Source of the DNA: Microbulbifer aggregans
GTDB taxonomy: Bacteria; Pseudomonadota; Gammaproteobacteria; Pseudomonadales; Cellvibrionaceae
Assembly: GCF_020524005.1 (NCBI RefSeq)
Contig: NZ_JAIVKK010000002.1
Span: 1 to 64,000, forward strand
Reading direction: 5' to 3'
Length of the DNA stretch: 64,000 nt
Positions within the stretch are counted from its first letter, which is position 1. The number at the start of each line of letters is the position of its first letter. The translations under genes were made by a program, and so were the position numbers. The notes under the pieces are model-generated. The model did no database searches and had not been told where the DNA came from. It was given only the letters and a program-made list of their open reading frames with translations. Below, piece by piece: positions 1 through 9,824 of the stretch.

Positions 1-94
1 CACCACAAGCGAAAGCCAAACTCTCTCCGAATGGATCAGCTTTCAACTCTGATCCATCTCCGAAAATGACTAGATAATCGGTTATTTCTGCCAT
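1..94 (-). CDS. Cassette-encoded protein, N-terminal fragment cut by the window edge
   Basis: An open frame begins with ATG at 94 on the - strand and stays open to the window edge (31 codons, starting MAEITDYLVIFGDGS). It lies just inside a cassette whose start is the core site at about 123, the expected place for a cassette gene. The family cannot be named from this fragment. It may be a soluble acidic protein. Confidence 0.5.
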   Translation of the reverse strand, partial: MAEITDYLVIFGDGSELKADPFGESLAFACG

Positions 95-122
95 AAATAT
101 GAATCACGACTCTTGTGAGTTT

Positions 123-260
123 TAACGCCGCCAGCAGAGGCGGCTTACTTTGTGCGCTTTTTGCGCGAAAATGGGAGCGTAGCGACCGCGCAAAAAGTGC
201 ACAGAGTAAGCCGTCCTGCGGAGGGCCGAAGGCCCGGAGCGAACTGCCTGGCCTTGTTAT
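123..260 (-). other. attC: attC site 1 (long type)
   Basis: The site runs from TAACGCC at 123 to GTTAT at 260, about 138 bp. Internal complementary arms include GCGGCTTACTTTGTGC opposite GCACAGAGTAAGCCG, and a small GGGCCGAAGGCCC hairpin lies near the right end. It closely matches the sites at 927-1067 and 2965-3109. It is the attC of the cassette at 260-542. Confidence 0.85.
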
Positions 261-284
261 TGCTGGCGCGCTCCGACCTAATTA

Positions 285-539
285 CTAGCACTCTGCCTGC
301 CACCCTGTGGCTGGCCACTGCCCGAAAATTGCGAGGAAAGAATACCGCACTTTCCCCAACCTACTTTTTTTATAGGCACACGACAATACTGCAGCGGAGC
401 ACCCTCTTCTACCAAACCCGAGCGAACACTCTAGGAACGAAACTACTTGGATGCACACAGGCAAAAAGCCAAATGCTGGTTGCCAAAACTGTGCGCAAAA
501 CTTGCCGTACCAAAAATATTTATTTTTACCGACCGGCAC
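285..539 (-). CDS. Possible 84-residue cassette ORF (doubtful)
   Basis: This - strand frame starts with GTG at 539, right at the cassette start, and is rich in Cys, Phe and Trp. The DNA is a diverged relative of the duplicated cassettes at 542-927 and 1859-2243; for example, a CTAGGAACGA block is shared. There the frame ends after 41 codons, so this may be a decayed or frameshifted version of the same small gene. No family recognised. Confidence 0.25.
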   Translation of the reverse strand: MPVGKNKYFWYGKFCAQFWQPAFGFLPVCIQVVSFLECSLGFGRRGCSAAVLSCAYKKSRLGKVRYSFLAIFGQWPATGWQAEC

Positions 540-541
540 AA

Positions 542-656
542 TAACGCCGCGCTCAGCCGCAGCTTACTTTGGGCGCTTTGTTGCGCAAAATAGGAGCGGA
601 GCGACCGCGCAACAAAGTGCACAAAGAAAGATGTCGGCTGCAGCGCCTGGTTATGG
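542..656 (-). other. attC: attC site 2 (short type)
   Basis: The site runs from TAACGCC at 542 to GTTATGG at 656, about 115 bp, with complementary arms (GCGCTTTGTTGCGC opposite GCGCAACAAAGTGC). It is nearly identical to the site at 1859-1973 because the two cassettes are duplicates. Confidence 0.85.
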
Positions 657-801
657 CTGACGCGCTCCGAAGCACCTACGGGCACCGAATGCGCAGAAAC
701 TCCTTAAAAACGAGGAAAGAGCTTACGGCTTCCCCCCAACCAATTATTCTCTTATTGGCACTCCGCGTTATTGCAGCGGAGTTGCCGCGATTCCTACGGA
801 C

Positions 802-927
802 TTAAACAAAAGCACTAGGAACGAAACTGCTTGATTTTATCATGGCAAATAGCCAAATACTGCGGGCCCAAACAGTGCTTTCAATTACACGCTGGCACAC
901 GCCACAAATTTTTCGGCCCGGCACCAT
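802..927 (-). CDS. 41-residue cassette ORF, copy 1
   Basis: The ATG (927-925) falls at the recombination junction itself (GTTATGGTGCC on the - strand), so translation would start as soon as the cassette begins. The product starts MVPGRK, has a hydrophobic middle and ends KSSSFVPSAFV. An equally long ORF with the same ends occurs at 2118-2243 in a near-identical cassette. About 145 nt of apparently non-coding DNA separate the stop from the attC. Function unknown; it could be a chance frame in a non-coding cassette. Confidence 0.4.
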   Translation of the reverse strand: MVPGRKICGVCQRVIESTVWARSIWLFAMIKSSSFVPSAFV

Positions 928-1067
928 AACGCCGCCGGCAGGGGCAGCTTACCTTGTGCGCGTTTTGCGCAAAAATGGGAGCGAAGCGACCTGCGCAAAA
1001 CGTGCACAAGGTAAGCTGTCCCGCGGAGGGCCGTAGGCCCGGAGCAAACTGCCCGGCCTTGTTAGCA
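927..1067 (-). other. attC: attC site 3 (long type)
   Basis: TAACGCC at 927 to GTTAGCA at 1067, about 141 bp. It has the same layout as sites 1 and 7, including a GGGCCGTAGGCCC hairpin near the right end. It belongs to the cassette encoding the membrane protein at 1074-1367. Confidence 0.85.
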
Positions 1068-1073
1068 GGGGCC

Positions 1074-1367
1074 CTACCACCCTAGAAAATTGGAAACAAA
1101 CGTTAGCAGTAAAAGAGAGAATATTACGGAGAATGAATAGCTAACGAACTTTTTCAGCCGCTTGTATTCTGCATCCCCTGCTTCAGTGCTAACTTCATAT
1201 TCAAATTTTTTACCTGTCAGCGCATGTTGCTGCATGTGTAACAACAGAAAATATGAATCATCGCAATTTTCTATGTGCTTGGACAACCGGCTTGATAATA
1301 AATAGCCCATTAGGCCATAGGCGATGACGATTCCGAAAGTGACAAAAAACAGATTTATAGTTATCAC
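1074..1367 (-). CDS. Cassette-encoded small membrane protein
   Basis: 97 residues. Two hydrophobic stretches (about residues 3-25 and 74-95) flank a charged central part, predicting a small inner-membrane protein with two helices. The ORF fills its cassette: the start is 14 bp from the upstream core site and the stop lies 7 bp before the attC. No family recognised. Base composition is more AT-rich than the chromosomal genes to the right, as is common for cassettes. Confidence 0.7.
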   Translation of the reverse strand: MITINLFFVTFGIVIAYGLMGYLLSSRLSKHIENCDDSYFLLLHMQQHALTGKKFEYEVSTEAGDAEYKRLKKFVSYSFSVIFSLLLLTFVSNFLGW

Positions 1368-1380
1368 TGCGTATACCTGC

Positions 1381-1494
1381 TAACGCCGTGCTCAGCGGCG
1401 GCTTACTTTGCGCACTTTTTGCGCGAAAATGGGAGCGCAGCGACCGCGCAAAGAGTGCGCAAAGTAAGACGTCGGCTGCAGCACCTTGTTAGTG
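1381..1494 (-). other. attC: attC site 4 (short type)
   Basis: TAACGCC at 1381 to GTTAGTG at 1494, about 114 bp. Arms GCGCACTTTTTGCGC and GCGCAAAGAGTGCGC pair well. The preceding cassette gene has no stop until 1392, so its frame runs through almost the whole site. Confidence 0.82.
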
Positions 1495-1850
1495 CAATTT
1501 ATACCCAGCATAGGTAGTACCTCAGACAACTTCCCTAAAAAGGGCCGAAGAAACTCCCCCTCTTTGTCACCCGCAATATTCTCTAAAAAGCAGGTACAAA
1601 TGGCATTGGCTAGCAGATCAGAATCATCAGGATCAGGCGCAACAATTCCTTCCATGAGTTGAGAAAAGGCTATGCACTGAGACTTGGTGTAAAGCTTAAA
1701 ATGATTTCTATAAAAATCTGTAAGGCATGCCATCAAGCTGTGTTCAGTAAACGAACCATCATCTTCTCTATAGATATCTTCATTTTTCCATGACTCTTCA
1801 AACCCTGGAAAAATTGCCACCAATTTACTGAGATAGTCTTCTGTATTCAT
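1392..1850 (-). CDS. Cassette-encoded soluble protein that reads through its attC
   Basis: 152 residues, start MNTEDYLSKL. The first ~118 residues look like an acidic alpha-helical soluble protein with several Cys. The last ~34 residues are basic and encoded by the attC itself, ending in KVRKVSRR. It may belong to a family of small unknown proteins common in cassettes, but I cannot name it. The basic attC-derived tail is the odd feature: it contrasts with the acidic body and could be dispensable. Confidence 0.65.
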   Translation of the reverse strand: MNTEDYLSKLVAIFPGFEESWKNEDIYREDDGSFTEHSLMACLTDFYRNHFKLYTKSQCIAFSQLMEGIVAPDPDDSDLLANAICTCFLENIAGDKEGEFLRPFLGKLSEVLPMLGINCTNKVLQPTSYFAHSLRGRCAPIFAQKVRKVSRR

Positions 1851-1858
1851 GTATGCAC

Positions 1859-1973
1859 TAACGCCGCGCTCAGCCGCAGCTTACTTTGGGCGCTTTGTTG
1901 CGCAAAATAGGAGCGGAGCGACCGCGCAACAAAGTGCACAAAGTAAGATGTCGGCTGCAGCGCCTGGTTATGG
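1859..1973 (-). other. attC: attC site 5 (short type)
   Basis: TAACGCC at 1859 to GTTATGG at 1973, 115 bp. It is almost base-for-base the same as site 2 (542-656), as expected from cassette duplication. Confidence 0.85.
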
Positions 1974-2117
1974 CTGACGCGCTCCGAAGCACCTACGGGT
2001 ACCGAATGCGCAGAAGCTCCTTAAAAACGAGGAAAGAGCTTACGGCTTCCCCCAACCAATTATTCTCTTATTGGCACCCCACGTTACTGCAGCGGAGTTG
2101 CCGGGACTCCTATGAAC

Positions 2118-2243
2118 TTAAACGAAAGCACTAGGAACGACACTACTTGATTTTATCATGGCAAAAAGCAAAAGGCTGCGAGCCAAAACAGTGCTCAAAA
2201 TTACACGCTGGCACAGGCAACCATTTTTACGGCCCGGCACCAT
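2118..2243 (-). CDS. 41-residue cassette ORF, copy 2
   Basis: The ATG (2243-2241) again overlaps the core site. The product starts MVPGRKNG and ends KSSSVVPSAFV, the same length as the ORF at 802-927 with about three quarters of residues shared. Conserved length and frame in two diverging copies give mild support for coding. The rest of the cassette (1974-2117) is conserved as DNA without a convincing frame. Confidence 0.4.
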   Translation of the reverse strand: MVPGRKNGCLCQRVILSTVLARSLLLFAMIKSSSVVPSAFV

Positions 2244-2359
2244 AACGCCCAGCGCAGGCGCAGCCAGCGCGGAGCAGCTTTTGTGTTAATGTTTGAGCGC
2301 CAGCGAGTAACACAAAAGGTGCGTAGCGTTGGCTGTCGCTCTGCCGCTGTTTGTTAGGC
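2243..2359 (-). other. attC: attC site 6 (third type)
   Basis: TAACGCC at 2243 to GTTAGGC at 2359, about 117 bp. The internal arms differ from the other sites (CAGCTTTTGTGTTA opposite TAACACAAAAGGTG; CGCAGCCAGCGC opposite GCGTTGGCTG). This suggests the cassette came from a different source array. Confidence 0.82.
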
Positions 2360-2361
2360 AA

Positions 2362-2943
2362 TTATACGGAGTTCCAATATAGCCTGGTTGGGACTAGTTT
2401 TTTAACCTCTTCTTTTACCGCTAAATACTGGACCTCAATGCTTTTAGGCTCTCCCTTAAGATTGATATACTCCAACACGAAGTTGTAGTCTTGCTCTAAT
2501 TCAATGCCTCTTATCCATGGGGTGATGTAGATATCACGGACAGTGTTCACTCCCCCCAAATTTTTTAAATGAACATGATCATTATACTTTTCGCTATCTT
2601 TGAACCATGAGTCTCTAAGCGTTAGTTCAACACCCCGGCGACTCAAGAGCTCCATGCCACCTTCTGATTTCAAAGAAATTGAAGTTATCGCTATTGGAGT
2701 ATCTTTGTACTCGTGATCTGAAGATATGTGAACGATAATTCTAGGTGGAAAGTCGTAGTGCCGAATGTGCTGTTGATCTTTAGCCTCCCTAGAAACAAGA
2801 GTACTTTCCGTGAGAATCAAAATACTTAGATCACCATCTGTGTAATTCGACTGAATCGGCTGCAGCTCCGCAGCCGTGAAGTGTATTTTCGTACATGAAG
2901 AAACTATCAATGCGAGCACTACTATAAAAATGGCTTTTAACAC
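2362..2943 (-). CDS. Cassette-encoded predicted lipoprotein
   Basis: Start chosen at GTG 2943, because the frame further upstream is only translated attC sequence. The product then begins (M)LKAIFIVVLALIVSSC, a lipoprotein signal with lipobox IVSSC, so the mature protein would start at Cys16 and be membrane-anchored. About 193 residues; the mature part is mixed alpha/beta, with a motif IYITPWIRGIELEQDYNF in the C-terminal half. No known family recognised. The stop lies next to attC site 6. The gene is AT-rich relative to the chromosome, consistent with transfer. Confidence 0.7.
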   Translation of the reverse strand: MLKAIFIVVLALIVSSCTKIHFTAAELQPIQSNYTDGDLSILILTESTLVSREAKDQQHIRHYDFPPRIIVHISSDHEYKDTPIAITSISLKSEGGMELLSRRGVELTLRDSWFKDSEKYNDHVHLKNLGGVNTVRDIYITPWIRGIELEQDYNFVLEYINLKGEPKSIEVQYLAVKEEVKKLVPTRLYWNSV

Positions 2944-2964
2944 GGATGTATCTCTGGTTGCGTT

Positions 2965-3109
2965 GCCTAACGCCGCCAGCAGGGGCAGCTTACCTTGGGC
3001 GCGTTTTGCGCGAAAATGGGAGCGCAGCGACCTGCGCAAAACGTGCACAAGGTAAGCTGTCCCGCGGAGGGCCGAAGGCCCGGAGCTTTACTGCCTGGCC
3101 TTGTTATAA
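2965..3109 (-). other. attC: attC site 7 (long type)
   Basis: Starts with a perfect RYYYAAC core (GCCTAAC, 2965-2971) and ends GTTATAA at 3109. It has the GGGCCGAAGGCCC hairpin shared with sites 1 and 3. It belongs to the cassette nearest the integrase. Confidence 0.85.
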
Positions 3110-3421
3110 ATCACCCCCGTGCTCTCTACGAAGCACGCTGCATAGCTCGCCAGCACGTTCGTAGGAGATACCTAGTATCTCCAAAACTTTTGAACTTGGG
3201 ACAGAACTTGCCCCGTATAAGAGTTCTCCAAAACAACTTGCAGCTGCTGCAGCTATTAATTGTGGTTGCTCTCTAAGAGATTTCGGCCAGTCTTCCACTA
3301 AAGAGCGCATCTGCGATTTGTCCATGCCAAAAAGAGTTGGGCATTCCCAATCCCACTTGTCAATCCAGTACGTTAATGCTCTATGGATCGCTTGACTTTC
3401 TTGTGCACTGAATTCGTTCAT
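3104..3421 (-). CDS. First-position cassette protein, unknown function
   Basis: 105 residues, start MNEFSAQESQAIHRAL, mostly alpha-helical and soluble, with a WIDKWDWECP segment around residues 18-27. The ATG is about 10 bp inside the cassette boundary at 3431 and the stop overlaps the attC core. As the cassette closest to the integrase it should be the best expressed from any promoter in the attI region. No family recognised. Confidence 0.65.
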   Translation of the reverse strand: MNEFSAQESQAIHRALTYWIDKWDWECPTLFGMDKSQMRSLVEDWPKSLREQPQLIAAAAASCFGELLYGASSVPSSKVLEILGISYERAGELCSVLRREHGGDL

Positions 3422-3427
3422 GATTTA

Positions 3428-3488
3428 TAACAGTTATATCGTGGGCGAGGTGCGCAATTTTGGCTGCCCACTATCCGCCGTGTTATTT
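3428..3488 (-). other. attI region or short attC-like site next to the first cassette
   Basis: The first cassette joins at TTATAAC (3425-3431). Between this and GTTATTT (3482-3488), about 60 bp form an imperfect inverted repeat: TAACA with GTGGGCGAG on one side, CTGCCCAC and TGTTA on the other. This could be the integrase-binding part of attI or a short degenerate attC. The sequence alone does not decide. Confidence 0.5.
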
Positions 3489-3666
3489 TGCGTAAAGAAT
3501 GCGTCCTAAGCCCCATGGCGTCAAGGTTTCGGACCGTGCATCAACCAAACCTACCAGGACATAATGTTTCACTCTGCCCACTATCACACCCTGAACATAA
3601 CCCGGTAACTATTTGATTTGAATCATTTTTTTCGGATATGGCTCTTTCTTCCACAGATAGTGGGCA
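3465..3666. repeat. Three copies of the 11-mer TGCCCACTATC near attI
   Basis: TGCCCACTATC occurs directly at 3465-3475 and 3575-3585, and inverted (GATAGTGGGCA) at 3656-3666. The last two face each other across about 70 bp. A related CGCCCACTACC lies at the start of the integrase gene (3770-3780). Their placement suggests accessory integrase-binding repeats or remnants of an older cassette junction. The rest of 3489-3711 shows no convincing gene. Confidence 0.6.
3496..3524 (-). promoter_or_regulatory. Candidate cassette promoter (Pc) reading into the array
   Basis: On the - strand, TTGACG (3524-3519) is followed after 17 bp by CATTCT (3501-3496). The -35 is good and the -10 weak. It points at the first cassette from the expected side. 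Prediction only. Confidence 0.3.
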
Positions 3667-3711
3667 CTGTAATCGTTTGTAATCGGAGATTGCTGGAAAA
3701 AACCCCAAGCA

Positions 3712-3727
3712 CTGTATATAAATACAG
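3712..3727 (+). promoter_or_regulatory. LexA box in front of the integrase gene
   Basis: CTGTATATAAATACAG is a perfect CTGT-N8-ACAG match with an AT-rich centre, as in strong SOS boxes. It overlaps the likely -10 of the integrase promoter (TTGCTG at 3690-3695, then TGTATA at 3713-3718). Repression by LexA and induction on DNA damage are known for several integron integrases, and this site predicts the same here. Confidence 0.88.
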
Positions 3728-3753
3728 ATCAAATGCCGTAATTGGGGGCCCCC

Positions 3754-4740
3754 ATGGAAGATGTGCCTCGCCCACTACCCGCTCAGCCAACTAGATTTAT
3801 GGATCGCCTGCGTGCTTTTATGCGTACCAAACGGCTGGCATACAGGACGGAAGAAACGTATTGCCGGTGGATTCGAGACTATATCCGGTTTCATAACATG
3901 CAGAGACCGGAGAAGCTCGGGGCTGAGCAGATTGATGAATGGCTCTGTCACCTCGCCTGTAACCGGTCTGTATCAATCAACACGCAGAAAACAGCGCTCA
4001 ATGCTTTGGTATTCCTGTACACACAGTTCTTGCGCCGTGACATTGGTCACTTGAACTTCACTCGCGCCAATAAAGGGCGGAAATTGCCTGTCGTGTTTAG
4101 TCACGACGAAGCAATGCGAGTGCTGTCCCTCCTCAGGGGCCAGTGTTGGCTTGCTGCATCTCTAATGTATGGATCAGGATTACGGGTAATGGAAGCCGTG
4201 CGCTTACGTATACGTGATTTGGACTTTGACAATTTAGCTCTGACTGTAAATGAAGCGAAAGGCAGTAAGGCACGCCGGGTTCTGTTACCCCAGTCACTCG
4301 TTATGCCATTGCGGGCCCAGATTGATATGGCAGTTGCTTTACACCGTCAGGATCTGGTGAAGGGGTGTGGTTCTATCTACGTGCCGGGCGCAAAGTCCAG
4401 TAAGCCCGCACACCGCAACCTTGCGTTATTGTATCTATTTCCCGCTGATGAGCCTGCATTCTGCCCGTATATGCAAGTGATGCGCCGTCATCATATGCGC
4501 GAACAGCAGGTACGACGCGCTGTCGCACGAGCAATTGAAAAGGCTGGCGTGAAAAAGAAGGCCAGCTGCCATACGTTTCGCCATTCTTTCGCAACCAATC
4601 TACTTGCGGCAGGGAGCGACATCCGGAATATCCAGGAGCTGCTGGGACACAGTAACGTCAGGACAACGATGATCTATACCCATGTAATCGGTACACATAC
4701 AGAGGGAGTACGGAGCCCCCTGGACCTCATCACTCAATAG
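3754..4740 (+). CDS. intI: Integron integrase (tyrosine recombinase)
   Basis: About 328 residues. It catalyses cassette insertion at attI and excision between attC sites. An N-terminal SAM-like core-binding domain is followed by the catalytic domain with box I Arg (SGLRVMEAVRLR), the H-x-x-R motif in HTFRHSFATNLL, LGHSNVRTTMIYTH with the His and nucleophile Tyr, and a typical integrase C-terminus (GVRSPLD). The IntI-specific insert between boxes is recognisable by the RRHHM motif that follows it. However, the insert lacks the Trp-rich segment usual in IntI proteins and reads LALLYLFPA. ATG 3754 is chosen; an in-frame TTG at 3742 is an alternative, and no strong ribosome site decides. A LexA box lies 27 bp upstream. 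Confidence 0.93.
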   Translation: MEDVPRPLPAQPTRFMDRLRAFMRTKRLAYRTEETYCRWIRDYIRFHNMQRPEKLGAEQIDEWLCHLACNRSVSINTQKTALNALVFLYTQFLRRDIGHLNFTRANKGRKLPVVFSHDEAMRVLSLLRGQCWLAASLMYGSGLRVMEAVRLRIRDLDFDNLALTVNEAKGSKARRVLLPQSLVMPLRAQIDMAVALHRQDLVKGCGSIYVPGAKSSKPAHRNLALLYLFPADEPAFCPYMQVMRRHHMREQQVRRAVARAIEKAGVKKKASCHTFRHSFATNLLAAGSDIRNIQELLGHSNVRTTMIYTHVIGTHTEGVRSPLDLITQ

Positions 4741-4821
4741 TAGAGGCTTTATTTGTTGGAAGAGTGAAGCAGAAACGTATAGGTAGCATTACAAAGGCGT
4801 ATAGGCGAGTTTCATCACGGC

Positions 4822-4849
4822 AAAAAAAACGGGCCCACCAGGGGCCCGT
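4822..4849 (-). terminator. Rho-independent terminator of the suc operon
   Basis: On the - strand, ACGGGCCC, a short loop and GGGCCCGT are followed by eight T. It sits 25 bp beyond the sucD stop. Confidence 0.88.
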
Positions 4850-4873
4850 CTTTATAAGAAAGCAAACGGCCAA

Positions 4874-5746
4874 TTACCAGCCAGTTACTTCCTTCAGTGC
4901 ATTACCGATTTCCGCCAGGGAGCGGACGGTTTTAACACCAGCGTCTTCCAGCGCAGCAAACTTCTCGTCTGCAGTGCCTTTACCGCCAGAGATGATCGCA
5001 CCAGCGTGGCCCATGCGCTTGCCGGGAGGAGCGGTTACACCAGCGATGTAGGAAACCACCGGCTTGGTGACGTTTTCCTTGATGTAAGCAGCCGCTTCTT
5101 CTTCAGCAGAACCGCCAATCTCACCGATCATAACGATCGCTTCGGTCTGCGGGTCGTTCTGGAACATTTCCAGAATGTCGATGAAGTTGGAGCCCGGGAT
5201 GGGGTCACCACCGATGCCCACACAGGTGGACTGACCGAAGCCGTGGTCGGTAGTCTGCTTGACCGCTTCATAGGTCAGGGTACCGGAACGGGAAACGATG
5301 CCCACTTTACCCGGCTTGTGGATGTGGCCCGGCATGATGCCGATTTTGCACTCACCCGGAGTGATCACGCCCGGGCAGTTCGGGCCGATCAGGCGTACGC
5401 CCAGCTCGTCGCACTTAACCTTGGCATCCAGCATATCCATGGTAGGAATGCCTTCGGTGATGCACACGATCAGCTTGATACCGCCGTTGGCTGCTTCCAG
5501 GATGGAATCCTTACAGAAAGGCGCCGGTACGTAGATTACAGATGCTTCTGCACCGGTAGCTTCTACGGCTTCTTTTACGGTGTTGAAAACCGGCAGGCCC
5601 AGGTGAGTCTGGCCGCCTTTGCCCGGGGTTACACCGCCGACCATTTTTGTACCGTACTCGATAGCCTGCTCGGAGTGGAAAGTACCCTGGGAGCCGGTGA
5701 AGCCCTGGCAGATTACTTTAGTATCTTTGTTAATCAGTACTGACAT
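4874..5746 (-). CDS. sucD: Succinyl-CoA synthetase alpha subunit
   Basis: 290 residues, full family length. Converts succinyl-CoA to succinate with nucleotide triphosphate formation, as the partner of SucC. The CoA-binding Rossmann part begins [12 protein letters not shown]. The phosphorylated active-site His is H247 in [12 protein letters not shown], and the GPNCPGVI loop is present. It starts 2 bp after sucC and is the last gene of the sdh-suc cluster, followed by a clear terminator. Confidence 0.97.
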   Translation of the reverse strand: MSVLINKDTKVICQGFTGSQGTFHSEQAIEYGTKMVGGVTPGKGGQTHLGLPVFNTVKEAVEATGAEASVIYVPAPFCKDSILEAANGGIKLIVCITEGIPTMDMLDAKVKCDELGVRLIGPNCPGVITPGECKIGIMPGHIHKPGKVGIVSRSGTLTYEAVKQTTDHGFGQSTCVGIGGDPIPGSNFIDILEMFQNDPQTEAIVMIGEIGGSAEEEAAAYIKENVTKPVVSYIAGVTAPPGKRMGHAGAIISGGKGTADEKFAALEDAGVKTVRSLAEIGNALKEVTGW

Positions 5747-5748
5747 GA

Positions 5749-6915
5749 TTATTTACCCTCCGCAGCTTTAACCACTTGCTCTGCCGCGTCGGTCAGGCTG
5801 GTGGCAGCGATGATGTTCAGGCCGCTGTCGCTCAGAACCTTGGCACCCAGGTCGGCGTTGTTACCTTCGAGGCGAACAACAACCGGGATCTTAACGCCAA
5901 CTTCTTTAACCGCACCAATTACGCCTTCTGCGATCATGTCGCAGCGTACGATGCCGCCGAAGATGTTGATCAGAACGGCTTTTACGTTCTCGTCAGACAG
6001 GATGATTTTGAACGCTTCAACTACACGCTCTTTGGTCGCGCCGCCACCAACGTCCAGGAAGTTGGCCGGCTTGCCGCCGTGCAGGTTGACGATGTCCATG
6101 GTACCCATGGCCAGGCCAGCACCGTTAACCATGCAGCCGATGTTGCCATCGAGTGCCACATAATTGAGGTCCCACTTGGCTGCGTGTGCTTCGCGCTCGT
6201 CTTCCTGAGACGGGTCGTGCATTTCACGCAGGTCCGGGTGGCGGTACAAGGCATTGCTGTCGATCACGATTTTCGCGTCGAGGCAGTGCAGGTTTTTCTC
6301 TGGGGTGATTACCAGCGGGTTGATTTCCAGCAGGGCCAGATCTTTCTCTTCGAACATCTTGGCGAGGCCCAGGAAGATCTTGGTGAACTGCTTGATCTGA
6401 TCGCCTTCCAGACCCAGCTGGAACGCCAACTCACGCGCCTGGTAAGGCTGAGCGCCTACCAGCGGATCGATGGTGGCTTTCAGGATTTTTTCTGGAGTCT
6501 CTTCCGCAACTTTCTCGATCTCAACACCGCCTTCGGTGGAGGCCATGAAAACGATACGACGGGTAGCACGGTCAAGGACCGCACCCAGGTACAGTTCCTG
6601 ATCGATGTCGGTGCAGCTTTCAACCAGGATGCGGGAAACCGGCTGGCCGTTTTCGTCTGTCTGATAAGTTACCAGGTTGTTACCCAGCCACTTCTTGGCG
6701 AATTCTTCAATTTCCGCTTTGGAGTCTACCAGCTTAACGCCGCCCGCTTTACCGCGGCCACCAGCGTGCACCTGGGCTTTAACAACCCACTTGTCTCCGC
6801 CGATTTCGTCTGCTGCCGCTGCTGCTGCTGCCGGGGTTTCCGCTGCGATGCCTTTGGAAACCGGCAATCCGTATGCTGCAAACAGTTGTTTGCCCTGATA
6901 CTCATGCAAGTTCAT
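5749..6915 (-). CDS. sucC: Succinyl-CoA synthetase beta subunit
   Basis: ATG 6915 gives the family-typical start [12 protein letters not shown] and a normal length of 388 residues. An upstream TTG would add four residues without support. The ATP-grasp domain ([16 protein letters not shown] near residues 46-61) and the C-terminal CoA-ligase domain with [10 protein letters not shown] are intact. Forms the heterotetramer with SucD. About 165 bp separate it from lpd, with a hairpin in between. Confidence 0.97.
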   Translation of the reverse strand: MNLHEYQGKQLFAAYGLPVSKGIAAETPAAAAAAADEIGGDKWVVKAQVHAGGRGKAGGVKLVDSKAEIEEFAKKWLGNNLVTYQTDENGQPVSRILVESCTDIDQELYLGAVLDRATRRIVFMASTEGGVEIEKVAEETPEKILKATIDPLVGAQPYQARELAFQLGLEGDQIKQFTKIFLGLAKMFEEKDLALLEINPLVITPEKNLHCLDAKIVIDSNALYRHPDLREMHDPSQEDEREAHAAKWDLNYVALDGNIGCMVNGAGLAMGTMDIVNLHGGKPANFLDVGGGATKERVVEAFKIILSDENVKAVLINIFGGIVRCDMIAEGVIGAVKEVGVKIPVVVRLEGNNADLGAKVLSDSGLNIIAATSLTDAAEQVVKAAEGK

Positions 6916-7042
6916 AGTCAATACCAATTCACATTTGAAATGTGTTTACCAATTGCAGATTGCTCTGCACCTTTAAACAAAATCCTGAAATTGCCCAAGT
7001 CTTTAAAAAAACGTTACAAATCCAGAATCCTGAAATGAAACC

Positions 7043-7066
7043 GGGGCGGCTTTTGATGGCCGCCCC
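7043..7066 (-). terminator. Hairpin between lpd and sucC
   Basis: GGGGCGGC-N8-GCCGCCCC is a perfect 8-bp GC stem 15 bp after the lpd stop. No T-run follows on the - strand, so it looks more like an mRNA-stabilising or partial attenuating hairpin than a full terminator. Confidence 0.5.
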
Positions 7067-7080
7067 GACATGCAAATCGC

Positions 7081-9784
<2,704 letters not shown>

Positions 9785-9824
9785 TTTCCTGTTTCCTGAG
9801 ATTGCTCTTCGTTGTACTGCTGCC

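Larger units (their letters stand above)
1..4740. mobile_element. Chromosomal integron: integrase plus cassette array (array continues left of the window)
   Basis: An integron-type tyrosine recombinase gene at the right reads rightward, and the cassettes to its left are oriented leftward on the - strand, which is the standard integron layout. Seven structured sites starting TAACGCC and ending GTTA separate short inserts that mostly carry one small - strand ORF. The sites are 114-145 bp long, contain internal inverted repeats and fit attC. Boundaries inside the window are at about 123, 542, 927, 1381, 1859, 2243, 2968 and 3431. The left end of the array lies outside the window. Confidence 0.92.

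Noticed and set aside
152-660. + strand frames within the attC sites and cassettes
   Set aside because: They are translations of attC stems, repeated at each site, and oppose the cassette orientation.
3541-3732. 63-codon - strand frame between the cassette array and the integrase gene
   Set aside because: Its TTG start lies across the LexA box, there is no ribosome site, and the product has no recognisable features.
3754-4740. Phage or XerC/XerD-type integrase
   Set aside because: The insert before RRHHM, the GVRSPLD terminus and the adjacent attC array identify it as an integron integrase.
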